From contig JAUJMU010000017.1 in assembly GCA_030446715.1 (NCBI GenBank), positions 26,418 through 90,417 on the forward strand: a DNA stretch of 64,000 nt, written 5' to 3'. How positions within the stretch are numbered: the stretch's first letter is position 1; every line of letters starts with the position of its first letter. Of this stretch, positions 54,442 to 62,809 are shown one piece after another. A program made the translations under genes and the position numbers. The notes below the pieces were generated by a model that was not told the origin of the DNA, ran no database searches, and worked only from the letters and a program-made list of their open reading frames with translations. The DNA comes from Cytophagales bacterium (GTDB taxonomy: Bacteria > Bacteroidota > Bacteroidia > Cytophagales > 172606-1).

Positions 54442-55173
54442 TTACTCAAAGGGATTGTTATTTTTGATATACCCCTTCAGGTCATCTGGCAAAAAAGGCT
54501 GCTTAGATTCCCCCCCCTTGGTGTTTGACTCTGAAATATTGCTTGGAGCGTGTTCTGCATGACGGGTCATACTAGTGTCAGAAACATATGAGTTGGGTTC
54601 CGTCACTTTGCCAGAATCTACTGGATCTGTTTTACTCCTAACAACTAACTCAGTCGAAACCGTAGGCATTAGCACACGTTGTTGATTCAGTAGACCAACG
54701 TAAAGAGCGTTTTCAAGAAAAATTTCTATTGCTTGCGGGGGCTGCTGCGCTGGTTATACCATGCTGACGTGAAAGAATTACACGTAACTGCTCATCAGCA
54801 GGTAACGTATGACCTTTATATTTCTCTATCAGTTCTCCGTACAGTTTAGGTTTTTTAAAGCATTCTGCACAATTGTCTATTTTTTCTTCTGGAGAAATAG
54901 GTTCAAATATGTGCTCAGCTAATTGGGTTATCCTATACCCCTCACCCGCTAATTTCTCTAAAAGCCCATACTGTACAGCCGTTGATACCTCTCGCTTAAC
55001 GTCAGATTTACCAAACACGGCCGAAATTTCCTCACGGGGGACAACAGCTTTTAAAAAAGCTTTTTGACTTGACAGGAAAATTCTACCGATTGCTCAATAG
55101 TAAAACTTGGGTAAGCGGCACTTCGCTCTATCTTCTTTCTTTCATTTTCTTGCGTTTGGTTGTCTTGGTTCAT
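54442..55173 (-). pseudogene. DUF5343-like winged-helix protein, frameshifted
   Basis: Joining three frames yields about 240 residues. The N-terminus is MNQDNQTQENERKKIERSAA, then YPSFTIEQ, next QKAFLKAVVPREEISAVFGK and SDVKREVSTAVQYGLLEKLA, then GYRITQLAEHIFEPISPEEK, KKPKLYGELIEKYKGHTLPA, the segment IEIFLENALYVGLLNQQRVL, and a low-complexity C-terminus with DDLKGYIKNNNPFE. The order of helices, QYGLL/GYRIT wing and SPEEK motif resembles DUF5343, a domain of unknown role found beside defence and mobile genes. Shifts are near 55040 (A/T runs) and near 54745. Confidence 0.5.
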
Positions 55174-55462
55174 GTTTTTGTTTTTTTTTTATGGTACAAT
55201 AATACGCTTCCAAAACTAAAAATGCAACCAAATTCAAACCAAAATATTATCAAAGCAATTATAATTTTATAAACAACTGTTTATCAGCATATTATATACA
55301 TGTTTTTAAATATGATTTAATAATATTTTGGCGTGTATCCCTTTGGGTGTGGTGGTATGGGTGTATTTTTTCTGCCAAAAATTGGCAGTTGCAGAGATGG
55401 ATTGCATCTTTTTTATTGTCAAAAACGACAGTATGTTTACCAAAATCTTCAGTATACGGATA
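55174..55462. other. AT-rich divergent promoter region
   Basis: About 290 bp, among the most AT-rich in the window, between the divergent DUF5343-like and DnaJ-like genes. It contains a 15-bp palindrome TGCCAAAAATTGGCA at 55373. The ORFs starting at 55328/55333 extend the DnaJ-like frame without protein character. Confidence 0.4.
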
Positions 55463-56101
55463 ATGATACCGCAATATCCTTTGCAATGGCCTGTCTTACG
55501 CGAGCGCACGAAATCACCGAGGCCGAATCAATACGCCATGACACTTGACACCGCCTACTCGTACGCGGTAAAGCAACTTACACTGTTAGGGGCGAAGAAG
55601 ATAGTTATATCTTCAAATGCTGTCTTAAAAAAAGACGGGTTACCTTCCGCTAAACAACCTAAGATCACTGATACTGGAGTGGCTATATGGTTTCAGTTGA
55701 CGGGGAGCCAATCAATGTGGTATGCTATTAGTTGCGATACCTATAACTCAATAGCGAGCAACCTAAGAACTATTGGCTTATCTGTAATAAGCATCCGCAA
55801 GATGACACAAAATTTAAACATGCCATTCATGCGAATGTTTCAAGCCACACCACCACAATCAGAGCAACAAAAGCCACCACCAAGACAAGAACCACCTCCC
55901 AGGCAGGAATATAAAAATGAAACACCCCAATTTTGGCGTATTGTATTGAGTGTTTCAGCTAACGCTAGCTGGTCAGAAACTAAGCGAGCATACTATCAAT
56001 TAGCGAAACAGTGGCATCCCGATATGGGAGGGAGTGCTACTCAATTTCAGGAATTGGGTAGAGCATATACAGAAGCCAAAAGGTATTTTGGAATGAGTTA
56101 G
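55463..56101 (+). CDS. J-domain protein of phage/mobile-element type
   Basis: I start at MIPQYPLQWPVLRERTKSPR because this is the usual beginning of a phage-type protein whose first part is LDTAYSYAVKQLTLLGAKKI then KDGLPSAKQPKITDTGVAIW. Residues 10-125 form this conserved element-specific domain, followed by a Pro/Gln-rich linker and a C-terminal J-domain with the HPD motif (AKQWHPDMGGSATQFQEL). It would stimulate a host Hsp70, perhaps in replication or virion assembly. The 212-residue gene is followed by a perfect terminator. Confidence 0.75.
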   Translation: MIPQYPLQWPVLRERTKSPRPNQYAMTLDTAYSYAVKQLTLLGAKKIVISSNAVLKKDGLPSAKQPKITDTGVAIWFQLTGSQSMWYAISCDTYNSIASNLRTIGLSVISIRKMTQNLNMPFMRMFQATPPQSEQQKPPPRQEPPPRQEYKNETPQFWRIVLSVSANASWSETKRAYYQLAKQWHPDMGGSATQFQELGRAYTEAKRYFGMS

Positions 56102-56107
56102 AACAAG

Positions 56108-56137
56108 AAAAAGGACTAGCAATCGCTAGTCCTTTTT
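56108..56137. terminator. perfect bidirectional terminator
   Basis: AAAAAGGACTAGC and its exact complement flank AATC. A- and T-runs on both sides let it serve the DnaJ-like gene and the minus-strand remnant that stops at 56126. Confidence 0.7.
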
Positions 56138-56385
56138 CTTCCAGCGTTTTTCAGCCGCTTTCTTAGTAATCTCTTTCCACTTTTCAGGTGTAATACTGTT
56201 TGCCCTTACTTTCCCTCCCTTTAATTCTCCCAGCCTGCCTAACGCAACCGCAGCCGAATTCTTAGCCGATTCAGTCGGTTAGTCGATTCCCTGTTCACCC
56301 GTAGCTAACAATATCAGCAATGAGCTTTGTCAGCAGGGGCTTTAGGTCTGTTCGTTTTAGCCCTACACCAAAGATACAAAGCCCT
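56126..56385 (-). pseudogene. small KGGK/AEKRW (histone H1-like) protein, degraded
   Basis: The C-terminal half is clear: SAAVALGRLGELKGGKVRAN, then TPEKWKEITKKAAEKRWKKK and stop. This pattern is the hallmark of widespread small basic proteins in bacteria and phages. Upstream, LIADIVSY and ATGEQGID are in different frames and an in-frame TAA separates them from the tail. So the gene is broken at least twice. Confidence 0.55.
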
Positions 56386-56503
56386 TGCTTAGTTTGTAAA
56401 GCATTAATTTTCTAACTGAGACATCTGGCAGGTATGGGTGAAGAGCAGTTTGAAACTATACATCTTGAGAGTTTAATTAAAGGAATGACGTACACCAATA
56501 CAA

Positions 56504-56707
56504 TTATAATATTTCTTTCAGGGTAGGCCTGCCAGCTTTGATATGGTTAATTAGCTCCCGGTCAGTCTCGGTCAGCAGCAGTTCCTCTTTGCCAGCCCTT
56601 TTTTTCTTAATGGCAATTATGTTATCGAAAGACACGCCTATGATAGCATGTTTCCAGCTTGTGTTTGTCCTGGGATCTGTCCCGTCAGCAGAACGCGTTT
56701 TTGACAT
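56504..56707 (-). CDS. hypothetical protein (67 aa)
   Basis: The product is MSKTRSADGTDPRTNTSWKH, then IIGVSFDNIIAIKKKRAGKE and TETDRELINHIKAGRPTLKE. I do not recognise it. It begins inside the region where the PIN toxin fragment is cut off, so it may be native to the element or may have arisen where the deletion joined. Confidence 0.4.
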   Translation of the reverse strand: MSKTRSADGTDPRTNTSWKHAIIGVSFDNIIAIKKKRAGKEELLLTETDRELINHIKAGRPTLKEIL

Positions 56708-56805
56708 AAATGTGAAAAATAAACTGAAACGAAAGAAATACCTGATGCTAAACTTGAATCACGGATGATGTAAACCAGAATGTTGGTGTCGTAGAGTACA
56801 GCCAT
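56640..56805 (-). pseudogene. PIN-domain toxin, truncated copy
   Basis: From the ATG at 56805 the frame reads MAVLYDTNILVYIIRDSSL, nearly identical to the start of the PIN toxin at 60660 (first acidic residue of the PIN site). After about 20 residues the homology ends near 56745 and unrelated sequence follows. The antitoxin gene just upstream is intact, so this copy has an antitoxin without a toxin. Confidence 0.65.
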
Positions 56806-56812
56806 GGGAAAA

Positions 56813-57007
56813 CTACTTCTGATTAAGAATCTTAATGGCTTTTTTCATATCCCGTTCACTGATCCGGATCTTGCCGGCTATTTTTTCGGTGACCGGCTGG
56901 TGTCCGATCTTTCGGGCATATGCTTCCACACCCCCGGCCCGCATAACCGCATTAGCAGAATGCACGACCAGTTTTTTCTTGGGCTCAGACTTGGTTTTAG
57001 TATTCAT
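56813..57007 (-). CDS. antitoxin of a PIN-type toxin-antitoxin pair, intact copy
   Basis: The 64-residue protein begins MNTKTKSEPKKKLVVHSANA and has AVMRAGGVEAYARKIGHQPV, RISERDMKKAIKILNQK. The copy at 60456 is about 90% identical. It precedes a PIN reading frame in both places, so an antitoxin role is inferred from context; the fold family is not recognised. The start has a strong Shine-Dalgarno AAGGAGG seven bases upstream, uncommon in Bacteroidota and shared by both copies. Confidence 0.65.
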   Translation of the reverse strand: MNTKTKSEPKKKLVVHSANAVMRAGGVEAYARKIGHQPVTEKIAGKIRISERDMKKAIKILNQK

Positions 57008-57163
57008 GGTGCACCTCCTTACAGTTTATAATACTACAACAAATAAAACGTGATCTAAGAATGATTTAGGTTTACTTAGCTAAAGGTACGGGTTTTGCAA
57101 TTGCAAATTCAGAATTAACAGGGTTATAATAAGCACCAGCCAGAATGATGCCGTTGACTTGCA

Positions 57164-57203
57164 TGTATAAATTTACTAGCTTTTAACCACCTAAATTTAT
57201 ACA
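57164..57203 (+). promoter_or_regulatory. inverted-repeat operator before the 57208 gene
   Basis: TGTATAAATTTA and TAAATTTATACA are perfect 12-bp inverted arms 16 bp apart, ending four bases before the ATG of a small RHH-like protein. Such placement is typical of autoregulated ribbon-helix-helix genes. Confidence 0.6.
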
Positions 57204-57207
57204 CGCC

Positions 57208-57528
57208 ATGACCCAATACAAGCAACAAAAGTCTTTGCACACTGAGAAAATCAAGTGTAACGCCAGACAGGCAGTAACAGGTGACAGCCTGCATCAGGTT
57301 CCGGAGCCGGTATTGCTGCCTGAGTTACCGGCTACCTCTGATTTCGGGCCAGCCGATCAGATCAGGAGGAAGAAAGTCAATTTTTATCTGGCAGAAGACT
57401 GTGACGAGTACGTCCGGAGAATGGCCTACTGGGAGCGAAAACATATGAGCAAAGTAAATGCGTCATTGGAAAGTATTATCCGGAAGGCGATGAAGGAACA
57501 GCCCTACGAGCCGATCCCCGAGCATTAA
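57208..57528 (+). CDS. small putative ribbon-helix-helix DNA-binding protein (106 aa)
   Basis: The N-terminal 50 residues are flexible and polar. The C-terminal part RRKKVNFYLAEDCDEYVRRM followed by KVNASLESIIRKAMKEQ has the strand-helix-helix layout of ParG/Arc-like RHH proteins. A 12-bp inverted repeat overlaps its promoter region. It could be the element's regulator or a partition-like protein. A small Lys-rich gene follows in the same direction. Confidence 0.5.
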   Translation: MTQYKQQKSLHTEKIKCNARQAVTGDSLHQVPEPVLLPELPATSDFGPADQIRRKKVNFYLAEDCDEYVRRMAYWERKHMSKVNASLESIIRKAMKEQPYEPIPEH

Positions 57529-57607
57529 CTTTAAACTGCAATCAGGAACGAAGAGAACGAATTGAAAATGTTTGGATTGAGTTATACCTTTATAAGAACA
57601 CTTGAAT

Positions 57608-57790
57608 ATGGCGATAAAGACTGTAAAGACACCTACCCCAATGGCTGAAATAGCCCGGATTGAGCACAAGCTGATGGCTGCTACTCCGAAAATGAGCCGT
57701 GAAGAACTGGAAGAGCGAGCTGATGCTGCTCTGCAACCCCAAAGGAAGAAGGGCCGGGCAAAAGCTAAAAAAGACGCTGATATAAAATAA
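57608..57790 (+). CDS. small basic hypothetical protein (60 aa)
   Basis: MAIKTVKTPTPMAEIARIEH, then PKMSREELEERADAALQPQR and a Lys/Ala/Arg-rich tail. Probably in one transcript with the 57208 gene, because a terminator follows directly at 57792. No family recognised. Confidence 0.5.
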   Translation: MAIKTVKTPTPMAEIARIEHKLMAATPKMSREELEERADAALQPQRKKGRAKAKKDADIK

Positions 57791-57791
57791 A

Positions 57792-57819
57792 GAAAGGGTA
57801 CCCACAAGGTACCCTTTCA
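57792..57819. terminator. terminator after the 57608 gene
   Basis: GAAAGGGTACC pairs with GGTACCCTTTC around CACAA, giving a perfect 11-bp stem. There is only a weak T-run within the stem, so efficiency is uncertain. Confidence 0.55.
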
Positions 57820-57905
57820 GTCGTAATATGCCAGTAGGGCAATATATTTTCTGAGACTGTCTGACGCGTCCCGTATCAAATATGAGACATAAACAGTAGC
57901 CTTAT

Positions 57906-58972
57906 TTATCGTCTCTTTCCTGTCTTTTCCCTCTGTTTTCTAACTGATCCGTGTCTTTTTCCCAAGGCTTGTTTGTCCCTGGACAGCAGAAGGCCGGAAA
58001 TTTCCGGTCTGGGGGCAGGTTGCCTCTTAACTGCAAAAGCAACAACGCCTGATACGGCTACTGCACCGGCCCCAATCAGTACGGCATTCGATGCATACCA
58101 TTTTTTCTCCGGAGGGGGTAGCGGTGCCGGTGCAGGGTTCAGATTTTGAGACGATGGGAGTATCATATTTGATACACTGGGGGCCGGTGGCATAGCGTAA
58201 ACCGGCTGTACAGGGGTAGGATAAACAGGAGCTGCGGCCTGAGTAACTGGCTTTGACGGAGCAAAGCTTGAAACACTCGTTTTTACCTCTGCTACTGCCT
58301 GCTTACCCTGCGTAAGAGCATCCAGGATGGGCTTAAGCTTAGCAGCTACTCCGGCCACTGCCGATGAGACTGCGGCCAGTGATGCGGAAGCCGGTTCTAG
58401 GCCCAAGGCTCCAAGCCTTCCAGACTGTCTGCATCGGCTTCCAGCAGGCGCAGCTCCTCCTGATCATTGGCTGAAGTTACCGGGAGTTGACGGTTGGCAC
58501 TAGGCGATCCCGGTTGCCTTTCCCGTTCAGGATACCCCTTTTCAGATTATCCCTCTCTCTCCCCTACCTGCCAGTATATAATTTCAAGATCGTGGGCCGT
58601 TTTTTTGATCTTGTTGTAATGATCCTGACTCATACCGGTTTTTGCCTTGGCAGTGGCATAATCTGTATAAGCCCACCTTAGAAGTTTCGCAACGTTGAAG
58701 AGGTTTACCTTCATTGCCACGAGCCAGCCGTTGCGGATAAGAATGGTAGCCGGATTGATATTCCGGTTTACAAACCGAACTCCCTTGCCAATGGTGTCGC
58801 CAACCTTTTTAACAACTTTTTTGATACCCTTTGCCAACTGCCACTTGCCCAGGCTCCCAAGGCCGTTGATCTCCAGAGGGTCGTACACGTACATATTGCC
58901 TTCGCTATCCCACCCGACTTTGTTGCCGGTAAGGTGGTCATAAGTTGTCAGGATGATAACTGGCTCCTCCAT
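57906..58972 (-). pseudogene. element-specific membrane protein, split by a stop and a frameshift
   Basis: The upstream ORF (58972 to 58547) gives MEEPVIILTTYDHLTGNKVG ... INPATILIRNGWLVAMKVNL and ends YWQVGEREG before a TAA. The same frame continues after the stop as SEKGYPERERQPGSPSANRQ and LRLLEADADSLEGL, and then shifts near 58405 to EPASASLAAVSSAVAGVAAK, a Pro-rich linker, and a membrane helix SNAVLIGAGAVAVSGVVAFA with a basic tail. So one gene of about 355 codons is interrupted twice. The NPATILIRNGWL...MKVNLF motif with a terminal TM segment recalls small-phage structural proteins of Bacteroidota, but I cannot name a family. Confidence 0.5.
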
Positions 58973-59020
58973 ATTTGTCCGGTTTAAGATAAAAAAGCGA
59001 CACTGATAAGCAGGAATCCG

Positions 59021-59855
59021 TTAATAATCATCGTCTTCGTCCATGTCTTCGTCATCATCTTCATCTTCGCTGTCTTCCTCGTCTTCTTCGTCATCATCAT
59101 CCGGCACAGGGGTATGGAAGTCTTCCAACTCAGCAGCCGATTCTAACTCTTCCATCAAATCATCGTCAAGATCGAAAGAAATAACCCGTGCTCTTAAAAT
59201 GCGGGAAGACCATTCTTTGTACAAATCACTAACCTCTTCCCTGATCAATTCCAGAATGTCCCAAATGAGCAAATCTTCGTAATCGATGAATAATTTTTCG
59301 TCACAAAAGTCTTCGATTGACTCCTGCAAAGCAGCGGATTTTTTGAGCAGGGCTTCCACGTCTTTTATTTCCCATTCAAAATCTTGACCGTACTCTACCA
59401 GTTCCTCAACTAACTTCCGGAACCGCCGCACGAATGTCTGCTTGCGCTGGGCCAGTCTTTCCTGCTGCTGCTTGCGTTTTTCATCCCTAAGGCGATCTGT
59501 CTTTTCCGCTTTCTGGGCTACCAACTGGTGTTTCTTCTCTTCTAGCTCTAGCTCCTTTGCCAGCAGCTCCTTGTCCGCCATATTTTCTTTGTGGCTCAGT
59601 TCCAGTTGGAGCCGTCCTAGCGACAGTTTTTCGCTGTCTTTTACCTTTAGTTGAGGTAAAGCATCCTGATTACGGGACATTACAGACGTGTTCTCCATAT
59701 CATCGTGATCCGGATCGTCTTCATTTTCGATCTCTTTTAAAATCCTTCCGACAGATGATTTGTCAATTCCTACTTGAGCGGCAATTTCTCTAAAAGACAG
59801 GCCTTCCGCACAGAAGCTCCAGTACCTGATTTTTTTGCTGACGTGTAATAGCCAT
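59021..59855 (-). CDS. HTH, coiled-coil and acidic-tail protein, one homopolymer frameshift
   Basis: The likely start is the ATG at 59855 (MAITRQQK). A run of seven A residues about 20 bases later must lose or gain a base to join it to KIRYWSFCAEGLSFREIAAQVGIDKSSVGRILKEI, a helix-turn-helix at residues 10-45. Then come a long charged coiled coil (about 75-150: LAKELELEEKKHQLVAQKAEKTDRLRDEKRKQ), a helical middle, and a tail of about 35 residues that is nearly all Asp/Glu. The HTH resembles resolvase-like or terminase-small-subunit-like domains, so a phage packaging or regulatory role is possible. The track's longer start (MSLPHVP) is an artefact. Confidence 0.6.
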
Positions 59856-59872
59856 AAATTATTTGTATTTGT

Positions 59873-60455
59873 TTGAAAGGACGGAAAAATGGTAGAGGTA
59901 CCAGGCACGTGTGGCAAGGACAATGTGATGAGCTTCGCGCCTTGAAAAAATGTCTGATCATCATCGTATCCAATTTCTCTGATGATGCTTTTGAAATTAT
60001 GCAGTGGAATTGCTGTTTGTTTTGCGAGTGTCTCCCAAAAATACTTCGTGATTCTTCGGTTAACGCTCTCGCTTTTTCAAGGTGTGAAGGTGAAAAAGAG
60101 GCCCATATTTCTGCCATTTGGAGCAATATACGGGGCCGGAACAAGCGGTTAGCAGGTTATTGTATGTAAGCGCAGGTGGTGGAGAAATAAAGAAGAAAAA
60201 TTATATTTATTAGCTTTAGCTGTCCTGCCGTAACAGACAAACCGGAAAAAAGCTGTTCCGTGGTTTACTACAGACATGCTCAATCTGATCCTTATAAGTT
60301 GTTTCTTAATACCACTTTACTGCAACTGGCTACGGGTCTGGGGATAAGCAGTTGACCGGGCACCACGTGAGGTTGCTTTTCTACCTGATTGGCAGTGTGC
60401 AACTTTCTGTTTTCAATTTTTTGTTGTAGCATTAAGATATGAAAGGAGGCGCTTC
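59873..60455. other. unassigned stretch with conflicting ORFs
   Basis: ORFs overlap on both strands (59770-60144 minus, 59873-60169 plus). The minus one contains SPSHLEKARALTEESRSIFG and could be a gene remnant, but neither shows a recognisable motif. From 60170 to 60455 I see no gene; the last 30 bases hold the Shine-Dalgarno of the antitoxin gene. Confidence 0.3.
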
Positions 60456-60649
60456 ATGAATACTAAAACCAAGTCTGAGCCACAAAAAAAATTGGTCGTG
60501 CACTCAGCAAATGCGGTTATGAGGGCTGGCGGCCTGGCAGCCTATGCTCGTAAAATCGGACACCAGCCGGTTACCGAAAAGATAGCCGGCACAATCCGGA
60601 TCAGTGACCGGGACATGAAAAAGTCGAAAAAATCCTTAACCAGAAGTAG
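60456..60649 (+). pseudogene. antitoxin of the PIN system, second copy, frameshifted end
   Basis: It is nearly identical to the antitoxin at 56813-57007 for 53 residues. A shortened A-run (GAAAAAGTC instead of six A) shifts the last codons. Restoring one A gives MKKVEKILNQK and a stop at 60647, as in the other copy. The start again has AAGGAGG. As sequenced, the frame runs on into the toxin and yields a 95-residue fusion. Confidence 0.6.
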
Positions 60650-60659
60650 TAGTTTTCCC

Positions 60660-61117
60660 GTGGCCGTTCTCTACGACACCAACATTCTGGTGTACATTAT
60701 CCGGGACACCAGCCTTGGAGCGAAAAAATCCGGAATCTGGTGAATCCCGGCAATGAAGACGAAGCCATTTCCCTTGTAACCGTGGGTGAAATCCGTTCGC
60801 TAGCCCTGCAATTAGGATGGGGGCCGCTGCGCGTTTCTAAAATGGAAGAAGTACTGGCAGAATTGATTGTGCTTGATATAAATAATGAGGTGATTCTCGA
60901 CCGGTACGTGGCCATCGATGCCTACAGCCAGCGTAAACACCCCACAATCCAGTATCTGGGTACCCCGCGCAACATGGGAAAAAACGATTTGTGGATAGCG
61001 GCGACAGCCAGTGCATTTGAACTAACGCTGAAAGGAACTGACAGCGATTTTGAACACTTAAATCAAGTTTTCTCTCCTTTCACATCATCAGTCCTGAACG
61101 ATTCAGGTAAAATTTGA
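60660..61117 (+). pseudogene. vapC: PIN-domain (VapC-like) toxin, frameshifted
   Basis: From a GTG at 60660 the frame gives AVLYDTNILVYIIRDTSLGAK; after a shift in the AAAAAA run at about 60725 it continues NLVNPGNEDEAISLVTVGEI and on to GKNDLWIAATASAFELTLKG and DSDFEHLNQVF. The four acidic PIN residues (D in LYDTN, E in VGEIRS, D in KNDLW, D in GTDSDF) are all present, so the RNase active site is intact apart from the shift. VapC-type toxins cut tRNA or rRNA. The gene follows its antitoxin with an 11-base gap. Confidence 0.65.
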
Positions 61118-61268
61118 AGAGGTCCGTATCGCGGATTTGTGCATGGCGTGTTTCATGGATCTTTATCCTTTTTTGGAGGGTAAACGCCTGCAAAATATTA
61201 ACTGAATGCGAGGCATATTAATTGTTGCTGACAAAATATAGGAAGGGCAAGCAGCGTGTTTCCCGTTG

Positions 61269-61517
61269 TTATTTTGTTCTACGATTTAAATCAATTTTTA
61301 GCTTCATCCTTTCCAGTTCGTACTTGGCCCGGTCCCGCCGGATCAGTTCGATTTCCTTTATCTTATCCGCCAGAGCCAGCTTCTGATTCATTGTTTCTAC
61401 TTTGCCAAGAATCTGGATAATTTCCTGTTTTTCCCGGTTCAACTGCATCAAATCTACCTTTATCTGGTGCAATTCCGCCTTTTTGCGTTCAAATTCAGTT
61501 TTATCTGCTTCTGACAT
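61269..61517 (-). CDS. small coiled-coil protein (82 aa)
   Basis: I start at MSEADKTEFERKKAELHQIK because the 28 upstream codons of the track ORF are not protein-like. The product is one long heptad-rich helix (LMQLNREKQEIIQILGKVET, KIKEIELIRRDRAKYELERM) with a basic end. It is probably co-oriented with the replication genes and may be an element-specific assembly or regulatory factor; no family recognised. Confidence 0.5.
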   Translation of the reverse strand: MSEADKTEFERKKAELHQIKVDLMQLNREKQEIIQILGKVETMNQKLALADKIKEIELIRRDRAKYELERMKLKIDLNRRTK

Positions 61518-61597
61518 AAATGCTGCAATAGTTTTTCCAGTGTTAAATATGTTAATTTTTTTGGAGTGCAGCGAAAGGCTTGACCTCATAAAATAAT

Positions 61598-61798
61598 TCA
61601 TTTTATGGGATGGCCCAGAATTTCACAGACTCGACGCCACCGGTTTGGGGTAATCACATTAGAGTTAAGAGGGATGGAGAGCCCGTTTTCCTTAAGGATT
61701 TTGTATACGGTACGCCAATCCATCCCATACGCGGCAGCAATGGAAGACTTGGTACTAGGATACTTGTGGCGAATGTCGGTTTTGGGAAACTTAGCCAT
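61598..61798 (-). CDS. small HTH DNA-binding protein (66 aa)
   Basis: The product reads MAKFPKTDIRHKYPSTKSSI, then AAAYGMDWRTVYKILKENGL and TPNRWRRVCEILGHPIK. The AAAYGMDWRTVYKIL segment is a helix-turn-helix. The gene sits directly downstream of the primase gene on the same strand. By size and context it could be an excisionase or a repressor of the element. Confidence 0.55.
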   Translation of the reverse strand: MAKFPKTDIRHKYPSTKSSIAAAYGMDWRTVYKILKENGLSIPLNSNVITPNRWRRVCEILGHPIK

Positions 61799-61826
61799 AG
61801 CATCTATTTTAAAAGTGGTAAGTCAT

Positions 61827-62696
61827 TTATCTGCCAGTAATTCGGTGAGCACTGGCCAGTAGTAAGGCTATGTATCTTTCTCCCCTCTCTTTGGCTTTTT
61901 CGCTGCAATTGCGAAGAAAGCTTGCTATCTCTTCTTCCGACTTGCCCTGATGTAGCATTGCGCAGCATAGTTTAAAGTCACGAAGACTGCGGTCTTGCAA
62001 GGGTTCCCTAATGTTAGAAGGCGGATTGGGGTGTTGGAAGGTTTTAGCACACGCACCCCCAAGGGGTAAAAATGGAGAAACGCGGTTCATATGTTTATGC
62101 AAAATAACATAAGGGAAATACCCATTTGGTTGCCGGTGTTTTGGCTTGCGGTTTGTGAAGCCCGGAAGCCTCCCCACATGGTCTGGTTCGGCTGATCCCC
62201 TGTCAGCGTTGAACATTTCGGCTATCTGTAAACAGATATTCCTTGCATACTCCCGATCAGGTGGTACTTCCGCCAGTTTGAGAAAGGCTTGGTAGTTAAG
62301 AGGGCTGGTTTCAATCAGCACCGCTGGCTTTAGCACCGCTAGGTCAGCAAGTACTTCTTTTTTTAAATCATCCAGTAATATATATCTATAACCTAAAGGC
62401 CTGGCATAGATGTTATAGCCCCTTCTATTCCGTTCCCGTAAAAAGCCCACAGCATTTAAAAGTTGGTCTGGAGTATAAGAGAGCCGGAGGGGAGGATGTA
62501 AGGTGCGATCTTCGTGCGCTAGCTGCACAATAAAAGATTCTGCATCAAACGCTTTTATGTAATTCTCGACAGCCTTAGAAGTCGTGTGTTTCACAGTTTC
62601 GTGGTAAGGATTTTTACCCCTTGGGGGGGCTGTGCTAATAGTTACTCTTAAAGTAGTTAACCGATCTCTTAACTCTTCAGAATCGCCTTTTATCAC
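61827..62696 (-). CDS. RepB-like DNA primase domain protein
   Basis: The 289-residue protein has the archaeo-eukaryotic-type primase features of the RepB/phage-plasmid primase family: RGYNIYARPLGYRYILLDDL, LKPAVLIETSPLNYQAFLKL and DRGSAEPDHVGRLPGFTNRKPKHR, which together supply the catalytic acidic residues and the conserved histidine. The C-terminus is a helical segment with LRDFKLCCAMLHQGKSEEEI. It should prime replication of the excised element and is followed in order by the VapE-like helicase gene upstream on the same strand. Confidence 0.75.
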   Translation of the reverse strand: MIKGDSEELRDRLTTLRVTISTAPPRGKNPYHETVKHTTSKAVENYIKAFDAESFIVQLAHEDRTLHPPLRLSYTPDQLLNAVGFLRERNRRGYNIYARPLGYRYILLDDLKKEVLADLAVLKPAVLIETSPLNYQAFLKLAEVPPDREYARNICLQIAEMFNADRGSAEPDHVGRLPGFTNRKPKHRQPNGYFPYVILHKHMNRVSPFLPLGGACAKTFQHPNPPSNIREPLQDRSLRDFKLCCAMLHQGKSEEEIASFLRNCSEKAKERGERYIALLLASAHRITGR

Positions 62697-62790
62697 TAAT
62701 AGTAACTACTTCTCTATAAAGAGAAACAGATATAAAAACTGCGTTATTTTGATTTCAGCCAATAAAGTAACTAGATAACTACTTGCTTTT
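62640..62790. other. iteron-like AGTAACTACTT motifs, possible replication origin
   Basis: AGTAACTACTT or its complement, partly degenerate, recurs at about 62647, 62700 and 62766-62785 between the helicase and primase genes and overlapping the primase start. The spacing is irregular. A replication origin next to primase and helicase genes is plausible but not demonstrated. Confidence 0.3.
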
Positions 62791-62809
62791 CAGAAAAGGG
62801 TAAAGTAAA

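Noticed and set aside
59043-59282. Ser-rich plus ORF opposite the acidic tail
   Set aside because: Antisense of Asp/Glu codons; not a real protein.
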